Source of the DNA: Paenibacillus sp. BIHB 4019
GTDB lineage: Bacteria; Bacillota; Bacilli; Paenibacillales; Paenibacillaceae
Assembly: GCF_002741035.1 (NCBI RefSeq)
Contig: NZ_CP016808.1
Span: 3,100,001 to 3,164,000 of the forward strand
DNA length: 64,000 bases
Direction: 5' to 3'
Shown: positions 50,660-59,315 of the stretch, one piece after another
How positions within the stretch are numbered: position 1 is the first letter of the stretch
Layout of the letters: each line of letters starts with the position of its first letter
The notes under the pieces: model-generated
The model's input: the letters and a program-made list of their open reading frames with translations, nothing else
Told to the model about the DNA's origin: nothing
Databases searched by the model: none
Position numbers and translations under genes: made by a program

Positions 50660-52414
50660 ATGATGAATGCTATTGCAGAGCAGCTGGATTATGCGATTGA
50701 TCGGAGATACGAGCGCTGGAAAGAAGCAGAGCTGCCCTTTTACCTTCGAAAAGAGCTCGGAGAGCTTGGAGCCGGCGATTTGACCGACCGCTTCTACAAG
50801 CATCTGCACCTTGGGCCGGAAGGCGTGCGGGAGAAGGTAGGCGCAGGAACGAACCGGATGAACATCTATACGGTGCGCCGCATTGCGCTGGCGCTTGCTG
50901 GGGAAATTCGCAGCGGCGGCGAGGAGGCGAAGCAGCGCGGTGTTGCGATTGCTTTTGACAGCCGAATTTTATCGCGGGTGTTCGCGGAACAGGCAGCGCT
51001 CGTGCTGGTCAAAAACCGCGTGAAGGTTTATCTTTTCGAGCAGGCCCGGCCTACGCCGGAGCTCTCCTTCGCTGTCCGTTTTCTGCAAGCGGCAGCCGGG
51101 CTGATGATTACAGCCGGCCATTATCCTTATGATTACAACGGCGTCAAGCTGTTCAGCTCAGATGGCGCTGTCATGGCGCCGGAATACAATCAACTCGTAG
51201 CAAGGCGCATGGAGGGCATCGAGGAGGAGGTTGCCATTCCGCTAATGGATGCGGAGGAGGCGGTGCGGCAAAGGCTGCTTGTACTTGTCGGTACAGAGGT
51301 GGACAAGGCTTACCACAGCAAGCTGGCGGACATTATCGTTCGCCCGACAGCCTTTCGAGCGGGGCGCTCGCGGCTGCGCGTTATCTATACGCCGCTGCAT
51401 GGCAGCGGGGGGCAGACGCTGCTGGAGCTGCTGAAGCAAATGGGCTATCGCGATGTGGAAAGCGTGCCGGAGCAGTTCCAGCCAGACCCGCTTTTTCCGA
51501 CCATTGATGAGCCAGACCCTAACAATTCCAATTCTTACGGGCGGGCGCTGCTGCTCGCCGAGCGGAAGCAGACGGATCTGATTATGGCGACCGACCCCGA
51601 ATCGCAGCAGCTTGGTGCAATGGCTCGGTACAAAAGCCGGGAGTTCCGCTTGCTGTCCGCGAACCAGCTAGGCAGCTTGCTGCTTGAATATCTTTGCGCG
51701 CAGAAGCGTGCCAATGAGCCGGTTTACCCGGCAGCCTTCTACAAGTCGCTGCTGACGACGGAGCTTAGCACAGCGATCGCAAGGCGCTACAGTCTTCACA
51801 TCGTAGAGACGCCGCCGGGCTTCCGCCATATTGCCGCTCGCATAGCGGAAGAGGAACAGCTCGGGGCGAGGAAGTTTTTTTTCGCCTTTGATGAGACGGG
51901 CGGCTGCTTGCCGCAGGCGTTCGTCAGAGATAAGGATGCCATGCAGACGCTGCTGCTCACAACAGAGATGGCGGCTTTTTATAAAAGCCGCGGCCTGACA
52001 CTATGGGATCAACTGCACAAGCTTTATGAGGCTTATGGCTTTTATTTGGAGGACCAGGTTAGCCTGTCCTTTCCCGGCCTTGAAGGCTCGCAGCGGCTGC
52101 GCAATGTGATGCGCAAGCTGCGGGGCGAAGTGCCGGATAAGCTTTCCTCGCTGCGGATTCGCAGCATTTACGATTCCGAGGAGCACGGCGTGCGAGCGCT
52201 CGGCTTCAGCAAGGAAGCTGCGAATCAGGAGCTGGGGGCGAATGTGATCAAATATGTTTTCGAGGATGGAGCTTGGTGCGCGCTTCAGCCTACCGGGGCA
52301 GGGACGTCGCTGCGGCTTTATTATGGAGCGAAGGAGTGGAGCGAGGTGCGCTGCCGGCGCAGGCTGGCAGCTATTCGTACGGCGCTGCTCTACGATGTGG
52401 AGACCATTTTATAA
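50660..52414 (+). CDS. Phosphohexomutase-family protein lacking catalytic residues (likely pseudoenzyme)
   Basis: 584 residues, PgcA-type length, starting with two ATGs behind GAAGGAGC. The domain layout is kept (G-A-G-T-N-R-M-N-I-Y-T-V-R, residues 61-73). But the catalytic loop is T-A-G-H-Y-P (residues 151-156) where active enzymes have T-A-S-H-N-P, so the phosphoserine is Gly153. The metal loop reads D-P-E-S-Q-Q in place of D-P-D-A-D-R. The sugar-binding loop is reduced to D-E-T-G-G. The frame is intact and the codon use like its neighbours, so it is not a decaying pseudogene. A role as regulator or partner of ManC is inference. Confidence 0.8.
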   Translation: MMNAIAEQLDYAIDRRYERWKEAELPFYLRKELGELGAGDLTDRFYKHLHLGPEGVREKVGAGTNRMNIYTVRRIALALAGEIRSGGEEAKQRGVAIAFDSRILSRVFAEQAALVLVKNRVKVYLFEQARPTPELSFAVRFLQAAAGLMITAGHYPYDYNGVKLFSSDGAVMAPEYNQLVARRMEGIEEEVAIPLMDAEEAVRQRLLVLVGTEVDKAYHSKLADIIVRPTAFRAGRSRLRVIYTPLHGSGGQTLLELLKQMGYRDVESVPEQFQPDPLFPTIDEPDPNNSNSYGRALLLAERKQTDLIMATDPESQQLGAMARYKSREFRLLSANQLGSLLLEYLCAQKRANEPVYPAAFYKSLLTTELSTAIARRYSLHIVETPPGFRHIAARIAEEEQLGARKFFFAFDETGGCLPQAFVRDKDAMQTLLLTTEMAAFYKSRGLTLWDQLHKLYEAYGFYLEDQVSLSFPGLEGSQRLRNVMRKLRGEVPDKLSSLRIRSIYDSEEHGVRALGFSKEAANQELGANVIKYVFEDGAWCALQPTGAGTSLRLYYGAKEWSEVRCRRRLAAIRTALLYDVETIL

Positions 52415-52452
52415 TAGAAAATTTCAAAATAAATGATAGGAGCTGGAGCTTG

Positions 52453-53784
52453 ATGAACGTAACAGTGATAGGAACGGGATATGTAGGATTGGTATCGGGC
52501 GTATGTTATGCGGAGAAAGGCAATCATGTCATCTGTGTCGATAAGGATGTAAGCAAAATCGAGCGCCTGCGCAGCGGTGAAATTCCCATTTATGAGCCGG
52601 GGCTTAAGGAACTGGCCGATAGCAATACGGCGGCAGGACGCCTCTCCTTCACCGATGATTTGACCGAAGCGATGGCTCTGGCGGATGTGGTCATTATTGC
52701 GGTAGGCACGCCGCCGCTGCCGAATGGCGAAGCGGATATGCGATTTGTCGAGCTGGTGGCACGTGAAATCGGCTATGCGCTCAACGGCTATAAGGTTGTT
52801 GTTGTGAAAAGCACAGTGCCGGTCGGCACGAACGAACGCGTTCGCGGCATTGTGGCAGCGATCAGCGATTACCCGTTCGATATCGCCTCCGTTCCTGAGT
52901 TTCTGCGCGAAGGCTCGGCAGTCAAGGATACTTTAAATCCAGACCGCATCGTTATCGGCTCGGAGAGCACGCGTGCAGCAGAGGTACTGACAAGCCTGCA
53001 CAAGCCGTTTACCGACCAGCTCATTATGACGGATATCCGCAGCGCCGAGATGATCAAATACGCCTCCAATGCGTTTCTAGCTACGAAAATATCGTTCATC
53101 AATGAAATTGCCAACATTTGCGAAAAAGTAGGCGCGGACGTGACGGAGGTTGCCCACGGCATGGGGCTCGACCGCCGAATTGGTTCCTCCTTCCTGCGCG
53201 CCGGCATTGGCTATGGCGGCTCCTGCTTTCCGAAAGATACGAAGGCATTAATTCAAATTGCCGGCAATGTGGAATACGACTTTAAGCTGCTCAAGTCGGT
53301 CGTAGAGGTCAATCAGCATCAGCGCTACGGCGTCATCGACAAGCTCAAGCGAGCGCTAGGCAGCATGCATGGCAGACGCGTTGCGATTTGGGGCCTTGCG
53401 TTTAAGCCGGAAACCGATGATGTAAGAGAAGCGCCTGCGATTGAAATTATTGAGTCGCTGCTTGCGCTTGGCGCAATTCCACGCGTAACGGACCCCATTG
53501 CGGTCGAAAATTTCCGTTCGCTGCTGAATCACCCTTCTATTGAGTGGTGCGATTCCGCGCTTGATGCGGCGAAGCAATGCGACGCGGTCTGCCTGCTCAC
53601 GGAGTGGGAGGACTACACGAAGCTCAATCTCAAGGAAGTGGAGCGCGTCATGGCGAGCCCCATTCTCATTGACGGCCGCAATGCGATCAGCAAAGAGCAG
53701 CTGGAAGGCACGCTGTTCGCCTACTATCCGGTGGGCAGACCTATGATGAACATCGAAGACATTGCGATTCATGAATTGATTTAG
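52453..53784 (+). CDS. UDP-glucose 6-dehydrogenase
   Basis: 443 residues from ATG 52453 with TAGGAGCTGGAG upstream; an in-frame ATG at 52273 lies inside the previous gene and is rejected. Rossmann start V-I-G-T-G-Y-V-G-L-V, the T-V-P-V-G-T loop, and the catalytic cysteine in G-G-S-C-F-P-K-D are all present. It oxidises UDP-glucose twice to UDP-glucuronate with NAD, so the polymer is probably acidic. Family includes Ugd and TuaD; which name fits cannot be read from sequence alone. Confidence 0.9.
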   Translation: MNVTVIGTGYVGLVSGVCYAEKGNHVICVDKDVSKIERLRSGEIPIYEPGLKELADSNTAAGRLSFTDDLTEAMALADVVIIAVGTPPLPNGEADMRFVELVAREIGYALNGYKVVVVKSTVPVGTNERVRGIVAAISDYPFDIASVPEFLREGSAVKDTLNPDRIVIGSESTRAAEVLTSLHKPFTDQLIMTDIRSAEMIKYASNAFLATKISFINEIANICEKVGADVTEVAHGMGLDRRIGSSFLRAGIGYGGSCFPKDTKALIQIAGNVEYDFKLLKSVVEVNQHQRYGVIDKLKRALGSMHGRRVAIWGLAFKPETDDVREAPAIEIIESLLALGAIPRVTDPIAVENFRSLLNHPSIEWCDSALDAAKQCDAVCLLTEWEDYTKLNLKEVERVMASPILIDGRNAISKEQLEGTLFAYYPVGRPMMNIEDIAIHELI

Positions 53785-53912
53785 GTAGAAGTTTAGCACG
53801 GTTTGAACGGTTTCGAATAGGTGATATGCAGTAATTCACCGTTGCTTTTCCTGTTGTCTAAGAAAGAAATGCTAGAAGGCTTTCAATCATCGAAAGAAGA
53901 GGTGAGTACGTA

Positions 53913-56042
53913 ATGAGGTTTACGAAAAAAATCGTCTCCGCTGCCCTGGCGGCAGCTGTTGCGGGTACGGCGCTTTCCGGATTGCCGCTCAGCGAGCGGG
54001 GCTTGCTGGAGAAGCTCGGCATTGTTCAGACGGCGCATGCGGGTGCAGCCGAATCCTTTTACAGCAGTGAGTTTGTTAAACGCCTGCTGGAGCTGCATCA
54101 ATATTTGCAAATGGGCGATCCGGCTGACGTGCAGGAGGTCAGAGACCTGCGGGACGAAATTGCAACGCTCAGCTTTGAAGCCAACGGCAATTTGATTGCC
54201 CCCATATGGAATAAGCTGGCTGGCAAAATAGACCCTTCTGTTCAGCAGCCGCTTTTCGACTTTATGGTAGCGGCGGGAAGCCTGCAATATGATCCTTCTT
54301 TTGATAATTTGGAGGCGATTCGCAAAAATCCGGCCTATAGCGGCGCTTTGCAGGCAGTAGCAGCACTTGCTAGGCAAAATCATCTCACAGTGGATGACGC
54401 TATGCAGTTTATGAATGCGCTGGAGCAAAAAACGACGTCGCTAGTTTCGGAGAAAAGCAATACCGAGCTGCTGCTTCTAATGGCGAGCGAGAGTGAGCAG
54501 ACGAAGCTGCTTGGCGATGCGCTCGAAACGGTTCTTTCCGATACCTCGACCTACAAAGTGAGTGCTGTACTAGCCAAGCTGGACATTACGAAAAAAGACA
54601 TGGTAGATACCGTCACCAATTTCCGCAAGCAGCTGAAGAAGGAAGTTCCAGCCATCCGCTCCATGATGATTGCTTATATGCGATCGGGTGCCAAGGAGAC
54701 GGTGGAAATCGACAATGAGGGCCGAAAGCATACGTACAAGCTCTCGATTTTTGGTCGTGAAGTTCCCAAAGAATTGCTAGTCTGGTCCAAGCCGGCGGGC
54801 AGCAAGGATGTGAAAGTTGCGCAGTCGGGCGTAGTGACGATACCGGGCTCGGTCGTTTCAGCAAAAGCGACGCTGCGGGCAAGCCTGCTCGGCAAGGTGC
54901 TTTTCGAGAAGGAAGTGACGCTCGGCAAGGAAGAGCCTGAAGTACCGGAGGACGACCTTCTAGCCGAATACCACAAGGAAATGAATACGATCATTTCAAA
55001 ATGGTCGCAGTCGTCGTCCGAGCAGAAGCAAGTGCTGCTAGATCAGGCGGTAGAATTGCTGCAGACGACCTGGAAGCAGGAAAATACATTCGACGTTACA
55101 CCGTATGTGACGGTCGATCAGGGCTATATCATTTTCAAGCCGCCGGTTGAAGCGATGCAAAACTATTTGACTCGGCGCGAGGCGGTATGGAAGGTGCTCG
55201 GCGAAAGCTTCGCCAAGCTGGGAACGGGCAGCAGCATTGACCAGTATATTGTGAATATGCCTTATTTCAATTTTAGCGAATATTTGAGCGGCTCGACATT
55301 GGCAGCGGGAGCGCAGGAGGGGATTTTGCCTGCTGAAACACCCAGTCTTGTAAATCCGGACGTCGGTCAGGCAGTTGCCGAGGCTGCGACAGATGCTGTA
55401 ACAGAAGCGGTGCTGGAGGACAAGCTTGAAACGGAGGTTTCGATTGTTTATCCGGTAGATCAAGCGGCCGCAATCGTAAATCCTGCCCCCTCATCCTTTC
55501 AAGATCTGGACAGCGTATATGCATGGGCAGGCAAGGAAATTGAAGCGATAGCAGCCAAGGGCATTATTGACGGTGTGGAGGAATTGCATTTTGATCCAAA
55601 CAAAATGGTGACGCGGGCGGAGTTTGCCAAAATGCTCATTCGGTCGCTGGATTTGAAAAATGCCTCGTCAGCCACCACGTTCAAAGACGTGCCTGCCGGC
55701 CAGTGGTATGCGCCATATGTGGGCGCAGCTGTGAAGAACGGCCTTGTACAAGGCCGAAGCGGCAATCGCTTTGAGCCGGAGGCGACCATTACGCATGCTG
55801 AAATGGCGACGATGATTGCAAGGGCGGCGAAGCTGTCGAAGGGGCTAGAAGAGCCTGCCGACGTAAAAGCTGCACTTGCCGCTGTGAAAGATGCGGACAA
55901 CTTGCATCCATCGTTGAGGGGGGGCGTTGCCTTCGCGGCAGTGAACAGCCTGCTTCCACTGGAGCAGGGCAGCTTTCCGGTCAATGCCAATACGACGCGC
56001 GCTGAAGCGGCGGTCATGCTGTATCGTTTGATTAATCTATAG
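53913..56042 (+). CDS. SLH-domain wall-anchored protein
   Basis: 709 residues, ATG with AAGAGGTGAG upstream. Signal peptide (1-43, cleavage after A-H-A). Helical residues 45-250 and a beta region (about 250-350) are followed by an acidic linker and another helical part. Three SLH domains make the C terminus (about 529-708), with V-T-R-A-E-F-A-K-M, I-T-H-A-E-M-A-T-M and T-T-R-A-E-A-A-V-M. They bind the pyruvylated wall polymer. It lies 129 bases after the exopolysaccharide operon, so it may anchor or organise the polymer at the wall (inference). The central domains are unrecognised. Confidence 0.8.
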   Translation: MRFTKKIVSAALAAAVAGTALSGLPLSERGLLEKLGIVQTAHAGAAESFYSSEFVKRLLELHQYLQMGDPADVQEVRDLRDEIATLSFEANGNLIAPIWNKLAGKIDPSVQQPLFDFMVAAGSLQYDPSFDNLEAIRKNPAYSGALQAVAALARQNHLTVDDAMQFMNALEQKTTSLVSEKSNTELLLLMASESEQTKLLGDALETVLSDTSTYKVSAVLAKLDITKKDMVDTVTNFRKQLKKEVPAIRSMMIAYMRSGAKETVEIDNEGRKHTYKLSIFGREVPKELLVWSKPAGSKDVKVAQSGVVTIPGSVVSAKATLRASLLGKVLFEKEVTLGKEEPEVPEDDLLAEYHKEMNTIISKWSQSSSEQKQVLLDQAVELLQTTWKQENTFDVTPYVTVDQGYIIFKPPVEAMQNYLTRREAVWKVLGESFAKLGTGSSIDQYIVNMPYFNFSEYLSGSTLAAGAQEGILPAETPSLVNPDVGQAVAEAATDAVTEAVLEDKLETEVSIVYPVDQAAAIVNPAPSSFQDLDSVYAWAGKEIEAIAAKGIIDGVEELHFDPNKMVTRAEFAKMLIRSLDLKNASSATTFKDVPAGQWYAPYVGAAVKNGLVQGRSGNRFEPEATITHAEMATMIARAAKLSKGLEEPADVKAALAAVKDADNLHPSLRGGVAFAAVNSLLPLEQGSFPVNANTTRAEAAVMLYRLINL

Positions 56043-56089
56043 CGGAAGCTATAGCTCAAGTTTTTAACCTGCAGCATGATGGCCCAAAT

Positions 56090-56127
56090 GCCGGATAAAG
56101 GTGATAGCACCTTTGTCCGGCTCTTTT
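56090..56127 (+). terminator. Terminator of the second SLH gene
   Basis: GCCGGATAAAGGTG (56090-56103) pairs with CACCTTTGTCCGGC (56108-56121), loop ATAG, followed by TCTTTT. One of the strongest terminators in the window. Confidence 0.85.
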
Positions 56128-56151
56128 GGCGTAAGAAAGGATGGATACGGG

Positions 56152-57234
56152 ATGAAAAAACGCATTTGGAAGACGATTTTAATAACCGCTGCAACGATCG
56201 CTGTTCTGCTTATCGGTACGGTCGGTTTCTTTTATTGGAAAATCAGCTCGATCAGCTTGGAGGATATTCAGCAGCGGCGTGCCGCTTTAGTAGCTGAACA
56301 GGATGGAACGGCACCAGCCTCCGGAGGGGCGGCCAATCAGGCGGAGCTGCCTTCCTCACTCGATAGTGCGGTTGGCAAAGCGGAGCAAATCGCAGGCAAG
56401 ACTATCAAATCCGATGACGCGCTGGACGTTGCTGCTATTTTGCTGAACTCCGGGCTTTCATTCCGCGAAATGTATATTTTGCTGGGGCAATCGGATGAGG
56501 AACTGACGACGGAGGAAAAGCAGGCCATACGCGATCTGCTGCTGGCAAAGCTGACGACGGAGGAAATTGACGCCCTGCGCTCCATTACGAAGCAATATGG
56601 TAAATATTTGGCAATCGTGGATACGAACTATCCGATTGAAGCGGTTGGCGAGAAGGACGATGCGAAGCGCAAAGCGATTTTGGAAAAAGCGAAGCAGGCC
56701 AAAGAGGAAGAAGAGGGCAAGCAAGCTGCGGAGGCGGACGGTCAAGAGACGGCTTCCTCCCAGGCAGGCTCGGCTGGCAAGACGGACGGAACTGCAAAAA
56801 CGGATGAGCCGGGCAAGCCGTCAGGCGGGAAAGCAAGTACGGCTACGGACAACAAGACAGCCAGCCAGACAAAGGATACTCAAAGCAAGACCAAATCTCT
56901 GAACAGCAAATATGAGTCACAGCTTTCGGCATTAAAAGGAAAATGCGTCAGCAATGCCAATCAGCTAATGACACAGGTTGTTGCGGCAATAAACAAAAGC
57001 TCGGAACTGGATGAAAAGGCGTTGCAAGGGGAGCTGCTGGGGAAAATTGCTGCTGCAGAGGCTTCTTGCGATAAACAATACCAAGCATTAATTAACAAGG
57101 CTGAAACAGAATATAAGGAAGCTGGTATAGCCTTTGCTAAGAAATCAACGTGGACGCAGGAATATCAATCCATTAAAGCGGAAATTCGCAGCAGCGCCAT
57201 CAACAAACTGAACGCTGTTCAAGCAAGCGGATAA
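56152..57234 (+). CDS. Membrane-anchored extracellular coiled-coil protein
   Basis: 360 residues from ATG 56152, GAAAGGATGG upstream; the start at 56101 is in the terminator and is rejected. One N-terminal membrane segment (T-I-L-I-T-A-A-T-I-A-V-L-L-I-G-T) is followed by an extracellular part: a helical region (about 60-190), a disordered K/A/S/T-rich linker (about 200-265) and a C-terminal coiled coil with a conserved pair of cysteines (K-C-V-S-N, S-C-D-K-Q). It follows an SLH gene and may work with it at the wall. No known family is recognised. Confidence 0.6.
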   Translation: MKKRIWKTILITAATIAVLLIGTVGFFYWKISSISLEDIQQRRAALVAEQDGTAPASGGAANQAELPSSLDSAVGKAEQIAGKTIKSDDALDVAAILLNSGLSFREMYILLGQSDEELTTEEKQAIRDLLLAKLTTEEIDALRSITKQYGKYLAIVDTNYPIEAVGEKDDAKRKAILEKAKQAKEEEEGKQAAEADGQETASSQAGSAGKTDGTAKTDEPGKPSGGKASTATDNKTASQTKDTQSKTKSLNSKYESQLSALKGKCVSNANQLMTQVVAAINKSSELDEKALQGELLGKIAAAEASCDKQYQALINKAETEYKEAGIAFAKKSTWTQEYQSIKAEIRSSAINKLNAVQASG

Positions 57235-57244
57235 GGGGCACCGA

Positions 57245-57613
57245 CTAGGAAGGATTTTGCGAAGGGTCGCCGGATGAAGTGCGGTCGCGCACAACGCGTT
57301 CAAGCAGCATCCGGACAAGCTCTAAATCCTCCTGCTCCAGCGGAACGCCGTCCCAATGAAGCTGCTCATGATTGAAAAACTCCTTGGCGTTGTTGCTCGG
57401 TTCCTGTTGATCAGGATAGTCCGTTAATCCTAGCAAATAATCGGATGTCGTATTCAATTTCTTCGCAATGCTTTGAATGGTCTCCAAAGTAGGCTGCCGA
57501 TAGCCGGATTCATAGCCTGCATAGGTACTCTTAGCCACGCCTACGGTATCCGCTAGTTGCTGCATGGAGTACTTTCTTTTTTTTCTGAGTTGTTTAAGGC
57601 GTTTAGCAAACAT
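57245..57613 (-). CDS. XRE-family transcriptional regulator
   Basis: 122 residues, minus strand, TAGGAGGTCCTC before ATG. Residues 5-62 form a classical HTH (L-R-K-K-R-K-Y-S-M-Q-Q-L-A-D-T-V-G-V-A-K-S-T-Y, then Y-E-S-G-Y-R-Q-P-T-L). The C-terminal half is acidic and helical and may sense a partner. It ends 10 bases from the convergent gene at 56152. Similar small XRE proteins repress prophage or sporulation genes, but no target is identifiable here. Confidence 0.85.
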   Translation of the reverse strand: MFAKRLKQLRKKRKYSMQQLADTVGVAKSTYAGYESGYRQPTLETIQSIAKKLNTTSDYLLGLTDYPDQQEPSNNAKEFFNHEQLHWDGVPLEQEDLELVRMLLERVVRDRTSSGDPSQNPS

Positions 57614-57647
57614 GAGGACCTCCTATTAACCTTCGGTAACTACAAAC

Positions 57648-57676
57648 ATTTTACAGATATTAAAAACCAATTACAA
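57648..57676 (-). promoter_or_regulatory. Promoter of the XRE regulator
   Basis: On the minus strand TTGTAA, exactly 17 bases, TAAAAT, about 35 bases before the start codon. The adjoining 57680-57930 holds AT-rich sequence without a gene. Confidence 0.6.
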
Positions 57677-57936
57677 CCGATGCCAGCACGGCCGAAAGGC
57701 GTAAAATGCTAGATTTTTCAACGGCTGATCATTTAGGCCTATGTCTAGATTAACAACCTCAGAGCAGCAACACAAGTCTTGTAATTTGAACAATTTCTTG
57801 AATAAATATATTTTTTGAGCATAGTGAAAAATAAAGTATATATTATTACAAATTATGACACGATATTCGATTTTCGACACGGCCTTTTGTCGCTAATGGT
57901 CGTTTAATGCTTGCGAAAAAAATAGCCTGAAAAACC

Positions 57937-57975
57937 AAACAACCTGACATAATGCCTTCTGGCGTCAGGTTGTTT
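57937..57975. terminator. Terminator downstream of the GlsB-like gene
   Basis: AAACAACCTGAC (57937-57948) pairs with GTCAGGTTGTTT (57964-57975). Reading minus it is followed by GGTTTTTC; it closes the gene at 58021. Confidence 0.75.
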
Positions 57976-58020
57976 AGTTATTCTACATTTATTTATTCAA
58001 AAAATATTGGCGGGAAAAAA

Positions 58021-58275
58021 TTATGCACGTCTTCTTCGTCCAGCCAAGATCAGGCTGAGAATGAACACAAGTACGACTGCGCCAATTAACGCTGGAATGA
58101 AATAGAAGCCGCCGATGACCGGACCAAGCTCGCCGAAGATCAAGCCTCCGAGCCATGCGCCGATAAAACCTGCAATAATATTTCCAATGATCCCTCCGGG
58201 AATGTCACGTCCAACAATCATTCCTGCGAGCCAACCGATAATGCCTCCTATAATTAATGTCCATAAAAAACCCAT
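58021..58275 (-). CDS. GlsB/YeaQ/YmgE-family stress-associated membrane protein
   Basis: 84 residues from ATG at 58275-58273, chosen as the family start (M-G-F-L-W-T-L-I-I-G-G-I-I-G-W-L-A-G); an upstream ATG adds 14 residues. Three membrane segments with the conserved G-x-x-G-N-I-I-A-G-F-I-G-A-W-L-G-G-L-I-F-G turn. The family is called transglycosylase-associated but has no enzyme motif; its members respond to general stress. Stands as a single gene. Confidence 0.85.
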   Translation of the reverse strand: MGFLWTLIIGGIIGWLAGMIVGRDIPGGIIGNIIAGFIGAWLGGLIFGELGPVIGGFYFIPALIGAVVLVFILSLILAGRRRRA

Positions 58276-58434
58276 ATTGATCACTGCCTTTCTCTTTGTG
58301 TTTTTGCTGTTCGCCAATGTGTGGCTTGTGTCAGCTGTTGTAGTGTCTCATGTTATCTATGTAACCATAATTAAGCGCCGCTAATCACAAAGCATACAGG
58401 AAGGTTTTGGTCAAACTAATCGGAGCTTGGCCTA

Positions 58435-58464
58435 TTGACATGAAACCATAAGGTTTCGTATAAT
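58435..58464 (+). promoter_or_regulatory. Consensus promoter of the DUF3052-like gene
   Basis: TTGACA (58435-58440), 18 bases, TATAAT (58459-58464). The whole spacer is filled by the first operator copy, so regulator binding should block RNA polymerase. Confidence 0.85.
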
Positions 58465-58487
58465 CCGAAAGGAAACCAAAAGGTTTC
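58442..58487 (+). promoter_or_regulatory. Two palindromic operators
   Basis: GAAACCATAAGGTTTC (58442-58457) and GAAACCAAAAGGTTTC (58472-58487), each GAAACC-4-GGTTTC, spaced by exactly 30 bases (about three turns of DNA), each followed by GTAT. A dimeric helix-turn-helix regulator is expected; the ArsR gene at 59728 is the nearest candidate. Confidence 0.75.
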
Positions 58488-58521
58488 GTATGAAATGGCA
58501 TGGCTTGAAGGAGGAATCGGG

Positions 58522-58905
58522 ATGGCGGATGAAGGGCTGCTGAAGAAGCTGCGTTATAAAGAGGGACAGGCTGCGAAGGTATGGAATGCCCCGGAGGGCT
58601 ATGCGCCTGGGATCGCTGAAGATACGAATAGTGCAGGCCCATATGGCTTTGCCCAGCTTTTTGTTCATCAAGCAGCGCAGGTGAGAGAACAGCTGCCGAT
58701 CGTTTTGCCGCAGCTTGAAGAAGATGCGGTGTTCTGGATCACGTATCCTAAGCAAAGCGCGAAGGCAGGGGCAGATATTAACCGCGACAGCTTGGCGGCG
58801 CTAGTCATGGAGCTTACACCGTATAGGCCTGTGAGCAATGCCGCTGTGGACGAGGTGTGGTCAGCACTGCGATTTCGCCATACGGACAAAGTGAAGAAGA
58901 AATAA
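58522..58905 (+). CDS. DUF3052-like protein
   Basis: 127 residues from ATG 58522 (AGGAGG 8 bases upstream); an ATG at 58495 is in frame but lies before the ribosome binding site. It shows the family marks L-L-K-K-L-R-Y-K near the start and W-I-T-Y-P-K-Q-S-A-K-A-G-A-D-I-N-R-D-S in the second half. Proteins with this domain are often next to ArsR and SRPBCC genes, as here. No catalytic motif is recognised. The regulation by two operators is the most informative aspect of the gene. Confidence 0.6.
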   Translation: MADEGLLKKLRYKEGQAAKVWNAPEGYAPGIAEDTNSAGPYGFAQLFVHQAAQVREQLPIVLPQLEEDAVFWITYPKQSAKAGADINRDSLAALVMELTPYRPVSNAAVDEVWSALRFRHTDKVKKK

Positions 58906-58910
58906 CTGCT

Positions 58911-59052
58911 GACTGCGTAACGGACGGCATAACAGACGACTTAACTAGCTGTAAAACGAAAGGCATAACGAACAACTTAACTAGCTGCAAAACGGACTGC
59001 ATCACGGACGGCGTAACTAGCACCATAGCTGACGGCATAGTTGAGGAAGCGA
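58911..59052. repeat. Tandem 12-bp repeats with 36-bp superperiod
   Basis: Degenerate 12-mers such as GACGGCATAACA, GACGACTTAACT, AGCTGTAAAACG run from 58911. GCATAAC-type units recur at 58927, 58963, 58999 and 59035, exactly 36 bases apart. A frame across them would give a repetitive 86-residue product, but it starts inside the previous gene and has no ribosome binding site. Confidence 0.7.
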
Positions 59053-59093
59053 ATGTGCTAAAAACGAGCAATCGAATGCCTGTCCGTCCTCAT

Positions 59094-59275
59094 GGACACA
59101 GAATCCGCTATTTGTAGTAGAAAGTGAACTTATTTAGGGCGGCGGACAGGAGAGCCGTTATTTGCCCGACAAAGCCGTAAAATGAGGCTCAAAAGCACAA
59201 ATAAGCGCGCTGGTGTCCGACCGAATAGGGAAATGCAATGATTTTGCGTATATAACGGATCTGGTGTCCGCAAGA
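59094..59275. repeat. Dispersed palindromic intergenic element, copy 2
   Basis: GGACACAGAATCCGCTATT (59094) and its approximate inverse ATAACGGATCTGGTGTCC (59254-59271) are the outer arms; GCGGACAGGAGAGCCGTTAT (59142) and a GTGTCCG near 59214 are the inner arms. Motif order and spacing equal those of copy 1 at 27263, although the interiors differ. Confidence 0.65.
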
Positions 59276-59315
59276 ACTTAAATGATAAAGCGATTAGAAG
59301 AGGAGACGATTGACA

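Noticed and set aside
58857..59117. 86-residue repetitive frame
   Set aside because: It starts inside the preceding gene, has no ribosome binding site, and is created by the 12-bp repeats.
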